From: Holophagales bacterium
GTDB taxonomy: Bacteria; Acidobacteriota; Thermoanaerobaculia; Multivoradales; JAGPDF01
Direction of reading: 5' to 3'
Assembly (NCBI GenBank): GCA_016699405.1
Contig: CP064972.1
Span: 1,178,001-1,242,000, forward strand
DNA length: 64,000 nt
Shown in pieces: positions 8,264 through 16,318 of the stretch. The translations under genes and the position numbers were made by a program. The notes under the pieces are model-generated. The model was not told where the DNA came from. It made no database searches and was given only the letters and a program-made list of their open reading frames with translations. Every line of letters begins with the position of its first letter. Within the stretch, counting starts at the first letter, position 1.

Positions 8264-9862
8264 ATGAGACCGCATCGCATCGCCACCCGCTTCGACCTTC
8301 CCGTGCACAAGCGCACAGCGTCCTTGCTCGCTGCGGCCCTCCTCTCGGTCGTCGCTCCGATCCGGGCCCAGATCCACGAGAAAGCGCTGGTCGATCGCGA
8401 GGTCGCGAACCCGGCCGACTGGTACAAGTGCACAGTCGTGCCGCCGGACCCGGCGTTCTGTCCGGGCGAGCCGGGGCTCTACCCCGGCGGGCAGAACGTG
8501 CCGAGCGGAGCGCACGCGGCATGTGGAAGCCGGCGGGCGGCGGAGGTCGTGCCGCTGCTCCCGCCCGTGGGCTCGACGGCGCCGGCCGCACCGGCGATCG
8601 GCGTCGTCGCCCTCGGCATGTCGAACACCAACCAGGAGTGGGCGCGTTTCGAGCGTGACGCTGACGCGGCGGCGGAGCACGCGGCGCGCGTCGTGCTGGT
8701 CGACCTCGCGCAGGGCGGCGTCGACGCCGCGCGCATGGCCGACCCGGGCGACATCTACTGGACCCTCGCCTTCCAACCGCGCCTCGCGACGGCGGGGATC
8801 GACCCGGCGCAGGTGCAGGTGGCGTGGATCAAGCAGTCGATCGGCCCCGAGTCGTGGAACCCGCCGCAGGTCTTCCCCGAGAAGGCCGACGTGCTGCGCG
8901 GGCATCTCGCGACGATCGTCGGCCTGCTGCGTGCACGGCTCCCGGCGCTGCGGCTGATCTTCTTCTCCTCGCGCATCTTCGGCGGTTACGCCGGCAGCGA
9001 GCCGTTCGCCTTCGAGACCGCCTTCGCGGTCAAGGGACTCGTCAGCGAGCAGATCACCGACACGCTCGGCTGGCAGGGTGCGCCGTGGCTCGGTTGGGGT
9101 CCGTACCTGTGGGCTGACGGGCCCCTGGCACGCGCGGACGGACTGGTCTGGGCGATCGGGGACGTCGAGTCGGGCGACCACCTCCACCCGAGCCTCGCGG
9201 GCGAGACGAAGGTGGCTCATCTGCTGCGCAGCTTCTTGGCCAGCGACGCGCGCGCGGCCTCGTGGTACGCGCCGCCCGGCTTCACCCCACCGCTCGTCGT
9301 CGCGGCGAGCGCCGACGCCGCCGTCGACAGCGCCCAGCCGTCGACCCCCCTCGGCGCGAACGGCCTGCTGGCCCTGAGCCGTGTCCTGCCGAGCGGGACC
9401 GAGCGGCGCGTCTACCTCGAGTTCCCGCTCGACGGCGTCAGCGGGCCGATCGAACGCGCCAAGCTCTCGCTGCTCGCCGACGCGACGACCGGCGCCCCGG
9501 ACGGGCGCGTCGAGGTCGGGGACCCGACGGTCGCCTGGAACGAGATGTCGATCACCTGGGACAACCGCCCGCCGACGACGGGCGGCACGCTGCGCACGAT
9601 CCCCAGCCACAGCCGGGGTGGCGCGCTCGCGGTGGACGTCACCTCCGCCGTGCAGGCAGCGCTCGCCGCCGGCCGCACGGCAATCACCTTCGTGCTCATT
9701 CCGAACGGCGGCGGAGTGTGGGGCCCCGGCTACCTGTCGCGGGAAGCGGGGGAGCCGCCGCGACTGCTGCTCGCGCCCGCGGGCGGGTCCCTGGCACCTG
9801 CTCTCGCGGCCGACGGCTTCGAGGACCGCCCGTTCTGCGGCTGGACGCGCGTGGCGCCGTGA
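8264..9862 (+). CDS. Secreted SGNH-like protein with C-terminal DNRLRE-type domain
   Basis: A 532-residue exported protein of unknown substrate. Residues 1-36 form a basic-hydrophobic signal peptide ending near IRAQ. The central part has SGNH-like blocks: VVALGMSNTNQEW early and GDHLHPSLAGETKVAHLL at the end of the domain, the latter resembling the D-x-x-H catalytic block. From about residue 345, SADAAVDSAQPST, RRVYLEFPLDG and VAWNEMSITWDNRPPT define a DNRLRE/CBM96-like beta-sandwich. The chain ends with DGFEDRPFCGW, a short motif shared with other exported proteins in this window. Enzymatic activity is plausible but unproven. It is convergent with glmS, only nine bases away. Confidence 0.72.
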   Translation: MRPHRIATRFDLPVHKRTASLLAAALLSVVAPIRAQIHEKALVDREVANPADWYKCTVVPPDPAFCPGEPGLYPGGQNVPSGAHAACGSRRAAEVVPLLPPVGSTAPAAPAIGVVALGMSNTNQEWARFERDADAAAEHAARVVLVDLAQGGVDAARMADPGDIYWTLAFQPRLATAGIDPAQVQVAWIKQSIGPESWNPPQVFPEKADVLRGHLATIVGLLRARLPALRLIFFSSRIFGGYAGSEPFAFETAFAVKGLVSEQITDTLGWQGAPWLGWGPYLWADGPLARADGLVWAIGDVESGDHLHPSLAGETKVAHLLRSFLASDARAASWYAPPGFTPPLVVAASADAAVDSAQPSTPLGANGLLALSRVLPSGTERRVYLEFPLDGVSGPIERAKLSLLADATTGAPDGRVEVGDPTVAWNEMSITWDNRPPTTGGTLRTIPSHSRGGALAVDVTSAVQAALAAGRTAITFVLIPNGGGVWGPGYLSREAGEPPRLLLAPAGGSLAPALAADGFEDRPFCGWTRVAP

Positions 9863-9871
9863 CGCCGCCGT

Positions 9872-11692
9872 CTACTCGACGGTGACGCTCTTGGCGAGAT
9901 TGCGCGGCTGGTCGACGTCGCAGCCGCGGCGCACGCCGATGGCGTAGGCGAGCAGTTGCAGCGGCACGACGTTGACGATCGGCTGCAGCAGCTCGGGGAG
10001 GCGCGGCACGCGGAGAATCTCGTCGGCAACGCCGCCGAATGCCTCGTCGGGGTGATCGGTGACCACCAGGGTGATGCCGTCGCGCGCCTTGACCTCCTGC
10101 AGATTGCTCTTCACCTTCTCGAACACCCGCTCCCCGGTGGCCACGGCGAGCACCGGCAGGCTCGCGTCGATCAGCGCGATCGGACCGTGCTTCATCTCGC
10201 CGGCCGGATAGCCCTCGGCGTGGATGTAGGAGATCTCCTTGAGCTTGAGGGCCCCTTCGAGGGCGATCGGATAGTTGATGCCGCGCCCCAGGTAGAGGAA
10301 GTTGCGCGCCGTGTGGAAGCGCCGCGCCAGCTCCTCGGTGCGCGATTCGAGCGCCACCGCCTGGGCCATCGCCTGGGGCAGGTGGGCGAGCCCGGCGAGC
10401 AGCTCGGCGGGGATCGTTCCGCCACGCTGCTGGCGCAGGTAGAGAGCGAGCAGGTAGAGCGCCACGAGCTGCGTCGTGAACGCCTTGGTGGAGGCGACGC
10501 CGATTTCGGGGCCGGCGTGGGTGTAGATCACCCCGTCGCTGACGCGGGTCGCCTGGCTTCCCGGGACGTTGCAGATCGCGGCGAGGCGGGCACCGCGATC
10601 GCGCGCCGCCTCCATCGCCGAGAGGGTGTCGGCGGTCTCGCCCGATTGGGAGATGCCGAGGGCGAGCACCGTGTCGTCGACGATCGGGTCGCGATAGCGG
10701 TACTCCGAGCCGTAGTCGACCGCCACCGGCAGGCGCGCCAGCTCCTCGATGAGGAACTTGCCGACCAGCGCGGCGTGCCAGGAGGTGCCGCAGGCGAGCA
10801 GGTGAAGGCGCGTGAGACGGGAGGCCTCGGCCGGTGCGAGGGTGAAGGTGTCGAAATCGATCCGTCCGTTCTCGAAGTCGACGCGCCCGCCGAAGGTGTC
10901 CTGCAGGGCCTGCGACTGCTCGTGGATCTCCTTCAGCATGAAGTGCTTGTAGCCGCCCTTCTCGGCCTGGATGGGATCCCAGGCGAGATGGTGGACGCGC
11001 CGCTCGACCGGCATGCCCTGGCGGTCGAAGATGTCGATCGAGCCGCGCCGCAGGCGTGCCACGTCGCCGTTTTCGAGGAAGACGACGTCGCGCGTGTGGG
11101 CGAGCAGCGCGGACGGGTCGGAGGCGAGGAAACCCTCCCCGGGCCCGGTGCCGAGCACCAGCGGCGGACCGCTGCGGGCGACGACGATCTCCTGGTCGGC
11201 GGCGAGCGCGATCGCGGCGAAGGCGTACATCCCTTCGAGCTCGGCGACGGTGCGCTGCACGGCCGCCAGCAGGTCGTCGCGCAGGTGGTGTGACAGGAGG
11301 TTGGCCACCACTTCGGTGTCGGTGTCGGTGACGAAGCTCCAGCCTTCGCTCTGCAGGCGGCGCTTGAGCGGCAGGAAGTTCTCGATGATGCCGTTGTGGA
11401 TCACCGCCAGGCGGCGGCGCGAGTCGAGGATCGGATGGGCGTTGCGCTCGACCGGCGCGCCGTGGGTCGCCCAGCGCGTGTGGCCGAGACCGTAGCGCCC
11501 GCTGAGCGGCTGGCGCGCCAGCTTCTCGGCGAGGCGGTCGAGCTTGCCCTCGGCGCGCACGGTCTGCAGTCCGCCGTCTCCCACCACGGCGACGCCCGCC
11601 GAGTCGTAGCCGCGGTACTCGAGCCGGCGCAGCCCGTCGACGAGCAGCGGCACCACGTCCCGCGGGCCGACGTATCCGACGATTCCACACAT
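9872..11692 (-). CDS. glmS: Glutamine--fructose-6-phosphate aminotransferase
   Basis: First committed step of UDP-GlcNAc synthesis: fructose-6-phosphate plus glutamine to glucosamine-6-phosphate, in the cytoplasm. It has 606 residues, close to the usual 609. Cys2 (MCGIVGYVG) is the glutaminase nucleophile and RRLEYRGYDSAG follows. Two SIS isomerase domains carry ACGTSWHAALVGK and SQSGETADTL, and the chain ends PRNLAKSVTVE as in all GlmS. It lies four bases behind glmU on the same strand, so both are likely cotranscribed. No glmS ribozyme is possible in that gap. Confidence 0.97.
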   Translation of the reverse strand: MCGIVGYVGPRDVVPLLVDGLRRLEYRGYDSAGVAVVGDGGLQTVRAEGKLDRLAEKLARQPLSGRYGLGHTRWATHGAPVERNAHPILDSRRRLAVIHNGIIENFLPLKRRLQSEGWSFVTDTDTEVVANLLSHHLRDDLLAAVQRTVAELEGMYAFAAIALAADQEIVVARSGPPLVLGTGPGEGFLASDPSALLAHTRDVVFLENGDVARLRRGSIDIFDRQGMPVERRVHHLAWDPIQAEKGGYKHFMLKEIHEQSQALQDTFGGRVDFENGRIDFDTFTLAPAEASRLTRLHLLACGTSWHAALVGKFLIEELARLPVAVDYGSEYRYRDPIVDDTVLALGISQSGETADTLSAMEAARDRGARLAAICNVPGSQATRVSDGVIYTHAGPEIGVASTKAFTTQLVALYLLALYLRQQRGGTIPAELLAGLAHLPQAMAQAVALESRTEELARRFHTARNFLYLGRGINYPIALEGALKLKEISYIHAEGYPAGEMKHGPIALIDASLPVLAVATGERVFEKVKSNLQEVKARDGITLVVTDHPDEAFGGVADEILRVPRLPELLQPIVNVVPLQLLAYAIGVRRGCDVDQPRNLAKSVTVE

Positions 11693-11696
11693 GGCG

Positions 11697-13124
11697 CTAC
11701 TCCTTCTCCGGTCGCGGTCGGCGCGGCGCGGTCCGGCGCTTGCGGCGCTCGGCCCACCCCGGGTAGAGGCGCTGCTCGGAGCGCTCGACGGCGAGCGCGC
11801 CGTCCGGCACGTCCCTGGTGACGACCGAACCGGCGGCCGTCGTCGCCTCCACGCCGATGGATACGGGTGCGACGAGCATCGTGTCACTGCCGACGAACGC
11901 CCCGGCACCGACCGTCGTGCGGTGCTTGGCCTCGCCGTCGTAGTTGCAGGTCACCACGCCGGCGCCGATGTTGGCGCGCTCCCCGACGGAGGCGTCGCCG
12001 AGATAGGCGAGGTGGTTCGCCTTGGCGCCGCGGCCGAGCGTCGCGTTCTTCACCTCGACGAAGTTGCCGACGCGCGCGCCGGCCTCGAGCACCGTGCCCG
12101 GACGCAGGCGGGCGAACGGTCCGACCCGGCAACCGGGTCCGACGTGTGCCCCGTCGATCACCGAATAGGGTTCGACGACCGCGCCGTCGTCCACCGTGGT
12201 GTTGCGCAACCAGGCGCCCTGGTGGAGCGTGCAGCCGCGGCCGACGCGGGTGGCGCCGAGAAGCGTGACGTCGGCGTGCAGCACCGTGTCGGCGCCGATC
12301 TCGACCTGCGCCTCGACGCGGGTGCGCTCCGGGGCGAGGAGCGTGACCCCATCCCCCATCAGGGCGCGAGCCTTGCGGGCGACAAGCCAGGCCTCGGCCT
12401 TGGCGAGGTCGGCGCGGTCGTTGACCCCCCAGGCCTCGGCCGGCTCGTCGAGGTCGACGAGCGCGATCGACCGGCCGTCTTCGGCGGCCAGGCCGAGTGC
12501 GTCGGTCAGGTAGAGCTCGCCCTTGGCGTTGTCCGGGCGCAGCCGGCGCAGGTCGTCGAAGATCGCCGGCGCGCGCAGGGCGTAGAGGCCGGCGTTGACC
12601 GAGCGGATGGCGCGCTCGGCGGGCGAGGCGTCGGCCGCTTCGACGATGCGCGCAAGCGTCCCGTCCGGGCGGGCGATCACTCTCCCGAGCCCTCCCGGCT
12701 CGGCGAGCGTCGCGGTGGCCATCGCGCCCCAGCCGCGCTCGGCCGCCTCGGCGAGGGCGACGAGCGTCGCCGGGGAGAGGAGCGGGACGTCGCCCGAGAG
12801 GACGAGCAGGAGCGACTCGCCGGTGACCGAGGCGCGGACAGCGGCCTCGGCCTGGGCGAGGGCGTGACCGGTGCCGAGCTGCTCGGTCTGCTCGACCCAG
12901 AGAATCGGCTCCGCGGCGAAGGCGCCGCGGACCGCGTCGGCGCCGTGTCCGACGATGACCGCCAGGCGTTCACATCCCGCCGCGCGCGCAGCGGCGAGGA
13001 CCCAGCCGAGGAGCGGGCGGCCTCCGGCTTCGTGCAGCACCTTCGGGCGGGACGACTTCATCCGGGTGCCCTTGCCGGCGGCGAGCACCACGGCGAAACG
13101 GGGGAGCGGAGAGGATCTGGGCAT
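11697..13124 (-). CDS. glmU: Bifunctional GlmU: GlcN-1-P acetyltransferase / GlcNAc-1-P uridyltransferase
   Basis: Makes UDP-GlcNAc in two cytoplasmic steps. Of 475 residues, the N-terminal half is a nucleotidyltransferase with AAGKGTRMKSSRPKVLH and the UDP-sugar site SVNAGLYALR/KGELYLTDA. The C-terminal half is a left-handed beta-helix of hexapeptide repeats with the acetyltransferase blocks NFVEVKNATLG, ANHLAYLGDASVG and NIGAGVVTCNYDG. The basic tail RRKRRTAPRRPRPEKE is typical. It sits directly upstream of glmS and downstream of the yvcK/mglAB genes on the same strand. Confidence 0.96.
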   Translation of the reverse strand: MPRSSPLPRFAVVLAAGKGTRMKSSRPKVLHEAGGRPLLGWVLAAARAAGCERLAVIVGHGADAVRGAFAAEPILWVEQTEQLGTGHALAQAEAAVRASVTGESLLLVLSGDVPLLSPATLVALAEAAERGWGAMATATLAEPGGLGRVIARPDGTLARIVEAADASPAERAIRSVNAGLYALRAPAIFDDLRRLRPDNAKGELYLTDALGLAAEDGRSIALVDLDEPAEAWGVNDRADLAKAEAWLVARKARALMGDGVTLLAPERTRVEAQVEIGADTVLHADVTLLGATRVGRGCTLHQGAWLRNTTVDDGAVVEPYSVIDGAHVGPGCRVGPFARLRPGTVLEAGARVGNFVEVKNATLGRGAKANHLAYLGDASVGERANIGAGVVTCNYDGEAKHRTTVGAGAFVGSDTMLVAPVSIGVEATTAAGSVVTRDVPDGALAVERSEQRLYPGWAERRKRRTAPRRPRPEKE

Positions 13125-13178
13125 GGGGGAAGTGAAGCGCCGGAACGGCGACTGGAGGTCCTCGAAAGCCCGGGAAGT

Positions 13179-14090
13179 CTAGCAGCGGCGGCAGGCGAGA
13201 ACGGCGGCGGCGAGTCGCGCCGGATCGTGGCGCACCAGCAGATCGCCCGGGGCGAGCAGGTCGGCTTCGACCACCGCGACGCCGCGCCGCTCGAGAGCAC
13301 GGCGAGCGACGACGACCGGTTCGGCGCCGCTCGCCCGGTAGGCGGCGAGGCGGGATTCGGGGATTTGGCCGCCATGCACCAGGACGAGGTCGATCAGACC
13401 CTTGCCGGCGTGCCGCTCGAGCGCCGCCAGGTGGCCGACCGCGTCGAGCCCGTCGGTCTCCCCTGGCTGGGTCATCAGGTTGAGCGGCAGCACCGCCGGG
13501 GCCTGCCGCCGGGCGAGCGCCGTCCGCAGGCCGTCGATCAGCAGGTTGGGAAGCAGCGAGGTGTAGAGCGAACCCGGGCCGAGAACGATCAGGTCGGCTT
13601 CGGCGAGCGCGGCGAGCGCTGCCGGAAACGCCGGCGCCGAGGCGGGAACCAGGGCGAGGCGTTGGATCGGCTCGCCGGCCCGGCCCACGGCCGATTCCCC
13701 CTCGTGCCAGCGACCCGAGGCCCCACGGGCGCGCAGGCGGACATCGGCGAGGGTCGACGGCAGGATCCGCCCGCGCACCGAGAGGATCCGTTCGGCGGCG
13801 AGGATCGCCTGCGAGAAGTCGCCGGTCAGGTCGGTCAGGGCGGTCAGGAAGAGGTTGCCGAACGGGTGTCCGGCCAGCCCTTCCCCGGCGTCGAAACGGT
13901 ATTGGAAGAGCCGGGTGAGGAGATCCTCTTCGTCGGCGAGCGCGGCGAGGCAGTTGCGGATGTCGCCCGGCGGCAGCACCCCGAAGTCGCGGCGCAGCCG
14001 TCCCGAGGAGCCGCCGTCGTCGGCGACGGTGACGATCCCCGTCAGAGGCGCGCGCGCGAGCCCGCGCCGCAGGGGGAGGCACGGCCGGCC
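13179..14090 (-). CDS. yvcK: YvcK/CofD-like (UPF0052) protein lacking its N-terminal GGGTG strand
   Basis: Family members (YvcK, CuvA) bind UDP-sugars, are needed for growth on gluconeogenic carbon and influence cell-wall synthesis site and shape. Here TGIVTVADDGGSSGRLRRDFG, PPGDIRNCLAAL, HPFGNLFLTAL and IVLGPGSLYTSLLPNLL are intact. However, the frame opens straight after the mglA stop with LPLRRGLARAPLTG, which corresponds to residues after the canonical VxxGGGTGL strand. No ATG, GTG or TTG lies in frame before the conserved block; the first GTG (13979) would remove the nucleotide-binding start. Either the 5' end is deleted (truly or in assembly) or an unusual start is used. The coordinates give the open frame, not a proven start. 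Confidence 0.75.
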   Translation of the reverse strand, partial: GRPCLPLRRGLARAPLTGIVTVADDGGSSGRLRRDFGVLPPGDIRNCLAALADEEDLLTRLFQYRFDAGEGLAGHPFGNLFLTALTDLTGDFSQAILAAERILSVRGRILPSTLADVRLRARGASGRWHEGESAVGRAGEPIQRLALVPASAPAFPAALAALAEADLIVLGPGSLYTSLLPNLLIDGLRTALARRQAPAVLPLNLMTQPGETDGLDAVGHLAALERHAGKGLIDLVLVHGGQIPESRLAAYRASGAEPVVVARRALERRGVAVVEADLLAPGDLLVRHDPARLAAAVLACRRC

Positions 14091-14675
14091 TCAGTGCTTG
14101 CGCAACTCGACCAGGACCTGCTTGGCGACGGCCTTGAGGGTGTCGAAGACGCCGACCCCCTGGTTGGCGATCCCCTCGAACGTCGGCTCGCGCTTGTAGT
14201 TGAGCACACGGTACATGTCGGCGAGCGGCAGGATGTTCGGCAGGTCGCGCTTGTTGAACTGCAGTGCGTAGGGGATGTTCTTCAGGTCGAAACCGTGCTC
14301 GCGCAGGTTCTCTTCGAGGTTGCGGATCGACTCGATGTTGGCGTCCATCCGCTCCTCTTGCGAGTCGGCGACGAAAACCACGCCGTCGACGCCCTTGAGG
14401 ATGAGCCGGCGGCTGGCGTCGTAGAAGACCTGCCCCGGGACGGTGTAGAGGTGGAAGCGGGTGGTGAAGCCGCGGATGGTCCCCAAGTCGAGCGGCAGGA
14501 AGTCGAAGAAGAGCGTGCGATCGGTCTCCGTGGCAAGCGAGATCATCTTGCCCTTCGACTCGGGTGCGGTCTTCGTGTAGATGTACTGCAGGTTGGTCGT
14601 CTTGCCGCCGAGCCCGGGGCCGTAGTAGACGATCTTGCAGTTGATCTCGCGGCTGGCGTAGTTGATGAACGTCAT
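14091..14675 (-). CDS. mglA: MglA-type small Ras-like GTPase
   Basis: A 194-residue GTPase that, in myxobacteria and Thermus, acts as a GTP-dependent polarity switch. P-loop GPGLGGKT spans residues 19-26. The MglA-type switch region RGFTTRFHLYTVPGQVFYD (with TVPGQ in place of the Ras DTAGQ) and the base-recognition motif NKRD follow. Length and blocks match canonical MglA throughout. It is preceded by its likely GAP, mglB, eight bases upstream, and followed in the same frame and immediately by the yvcK reading frame, so transcription with the UDP-GlcNAc genes is likely. Confidence 0.94.
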   Translation of the reverse strand: MTFINYASREINCKIVYYGPGLGGKTTNLQYIYTKTAPESKGKMISLATETDRTLFFDFLPLDLGTIRGFTTRFHLYTVPGQVFYDASRRLILKGVDGVVFVADSQEERMDANIESIRNLEENLREHGFDLKNIPYALQFNKRDLPNILPLADMYRVLNYKREPTFEGIANQGVGVFDTLKAVAKQVLVELRKH

Positions 14676-14683
14676 GGGCGCGC

Positions 14684-15178
14684 CTACTCGGAGAAGAGCG
14701 CGTCGATGTCCTCGTCGGTGATCTCCGCGAACGGGCTCTGCAACGGCTGGCCCTCGCTGGTGCGCTGACCCTTCTCGTGCATCTCCTCGAAGATCTTCTC
14801 GAGCTCGACGCTCGAGCGCTTGACCCGCAGCCGGACCAGGCCGAGCGAGGAACGGTCGTCGAAGACGACGAGCAGGATGCCCCGCTTGCCGACGATCGAG
14901 ATGTGCATGTGGTCGCGCTGACCCTCGTGGTGGAGGGTCGAGAACTCGCGCTCGCCGATCAGCTTGGCCAGACCGTCCGTGGCCGCCACGTTGCCGGCGG
15001 TCAGCGACGCCAGGCTCGTGGTGTCGAACTGCTCGAACTCGCCGGCGGCAGCGATCTGCTGGCCGCTCTTGTCGAACAGGAAGACGGCCCGGGCGCTCGA
15101 GTCCTGGCGCAAACGGCGCAGGGACGCCTCGAGACGCTGGAACTCCTCCTGGTAGAGCACCAACTCAGTGGACGGCAT
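14684..15178 (-). CDS. mglB: MglB-type Roadblock/LC7 protein, putative MglA GAP
   Basis: A 164-residue Roadblock/LC7-fold protein. MglB dimers stimulate GTP hydrolysis by MglA and set its position at the cell pole. The core ARAVFLFDKSGQQIAAAGEF, the helix SLASLTAGNVAATDGLAKLIG and HISIVGKRGILLVVFDD are typical, followed by a long acidic C-terminal helix ending EITDEDIDALFSE. The ATG at 15178 begins MPSTELVLYQEEF, as in other MglB proteins. First gene of a minus-strand run through mglA, yvcK, glmU and glmS; the 135-base gap upstream is shared with the divergent peptidase gene. Confidence 0.9.
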   Translation of the reverse strand: MPSTELVLYQEEFQRLEASLRRLRQDSSARAVFLFDKSGQQIAAAGEFEQFDTTSLASLTAGNVAATDGLAKLIGEREFSTLHHEGQRDHMHISIVGKRGILLVVFDDRSSLGLVRLRVKRSSVELEKIFEEMHEKGQRTSEGQPLQSPFAEITDEDIDALFSE

Positions 15179-15300
15179 ATCGATACCTCTCCCGATCCGG
15201 GCGAGCGACTGGAGGCCAGCCTGGGGACCCCGAAGCCCGCATTGTAAGCCATGGCAGCGAGGGACCGAAAACCCGCGGGCCGGGCTGGGCCGGCCGGCGC

Positions 15301-15306
15301 TAAGAT
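15301..15306 (+). promoter_or_regulatory. Candidate -10 box, possible leaderless start
   Basis: TAAGAT lies seven bases before the ATG at 15314, and no purine-rich ribosome binding site is present. The spacing would put the transcription start on or beside the start codon. No convincing -35 is visible in the GC-rich upstream DNA, so this is a weak call. Confidence 0.35.
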
Positions 15307-15313
15307 CCGGCGG

Positions 15314-16318
15314 ATGTCTCCCTTCGCCGCGCTGCCCGTTCCGAGCCGGGAGCTTCGGATCGAGGGGCTCGCCCTGGGGCATGGCGGCGATCCGGTCGCG
15401 GCGACCGGCGTCACCGTGCTGCTCTGTCCGGAGGGCGCGGTGGCCGCCGCGGAGGTGCGGGGCACGGCGACCGGGACCCGCCAGTTCGACTCGCTGGTCA
15501 ATCCGCTTCATCTTGCCACCCGCTCCCACGCCCTGGTCTTTGCCGGCGGGAGTGGGGCCGGGTTGGCGGCGGCCGACGCCGTCGTCGAGCACCTCGCCGC
15601 GCGCGGTGCCGGCTTCGACACCGGCGTGGCTCGGGTACCGCTCGTCCCCACGGCGATCCTCTTCGATCTCGCGGTCGGCCAGCCGGTCGCTCCGGGGCGC
15701 CCCCAGGTGGAGCAGGCGATCGCGCAGGCCCTCGCCTCGGAGGGTGGCGGTCCGATCGCCACCGGCAACGTCGGGGTGGGGACCGGGGCGACCGTCGGCA
15801 AGGTGCTCGGCCTCGATCGGGCGATGAAGGGCGGCTTCGGTTTCGCCAGCCTGACCGTGCCGGGCGGCATCACCGTCGCCGCCCTGGCCGCGGTCAACGC
15901 CTTCGGCGACGTGCGCGACCCCGCCAACGGCGAGCTCGTCGCTGGCTGCCGCGTCGCCCCGGAGGGCCTCGAGCTCGCCGACGCTGCGCGCGTGCTTGCC
16001 GCCCTGCCGCCGCAGAGCGTGCACCGCTGGGAGCAGAACACGACCCTGGTCGCCGTGCTCACCGACGCCGAGCTCACCAAGGGGGAGTGCCTCAAGGTCT
16101 GCCAGATGGCGTTCGGCGGGCTCTATCGCACGCTTTCGCCGGCGCTCTCGCTCTACGACGGCGACCTCGTGGTGACCTTCGCCCTCGGGAGGCGGCCGGC
16201 CCACGTCCACCAGGTGGGAGTGCTCGCCGAGCACGCGGTCACCGCGGCGATCCTCTCCGGCGTGCGCGACGCCGTCGCACTCCCGGGGCTCCCCGCGGCG
16301 CGGGATCTCGTCCGATGA
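15314..16318 (+). CDS. P1-family (DmpA/S58) aminopeptidase
   Basis: A 334-residue Ntn-type hydrolase related to DmpA (L-aminopeptidase/D-esterase), which cleaves itself into two chains to expose an N-terminal nucleophile. Seen: LGHGGDPVAATGVTVLLCPEG at the start, FAGGSGAGLAAADAVV, GNVGVGTGATVGK in the middle, and WEQNTTLVAVLTDAELTKGE near residues 239-255, where the processing site is expected (candidate nucleophile Thr about 243). No signal peptide, so cytoplasmic. The stop overlaps the start of the diguanylate cyclase gene (ATGA), indicating cotranslation. The physiological peptide substrate is unknown. Confidence 0.85.
   Translation: MSPFAALPVPSRELRIEGLALGHGGDPVAATGVTVLLCPEGAVAAAEVRGTATGTRQFDSLVNPLHLATRSHALVFAGGSGAGLAAADAVVEHLAARGAGFDTGVARVPLVPTAILFDLAVGQPVAPGRPQVEQAIAQALASEGGGPIATGNVGVGTGATVGKVLGLDRAMKGGFGFASLTVPGGITVAALAAVNAFGDVRDPANGELVAGCRVAPEGLELADAARVLAALPPQSVHRWEQNTTLVAVLTDAELTKGECLKVCQMAFGGLYRTLSPALSLYDGDLVVTFALGRRPAHVHQVGVLAEHAVTAAILSGVRDAVALPGLPAARDLVR

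Noticed and set aside
7847..9610. Minus-strand open frame opposite the second SGNH-like gene
   Set aside because: No signal peptide, no domain, and the plus-strand frame has a signal peptide and DNRLRE-like region.
11690..11700. Possible glmS ribozyme upstream of glmS
   Set aside because: Only four bases separate glmU and glmS, leaving no room for the ribozyme.
11691..14768. A 1025-codon plus-strand open frame across glmU, yvcK and mglA
   Set aside because: It crosses three clear minus-strand genes and shows no recognisable protein features.
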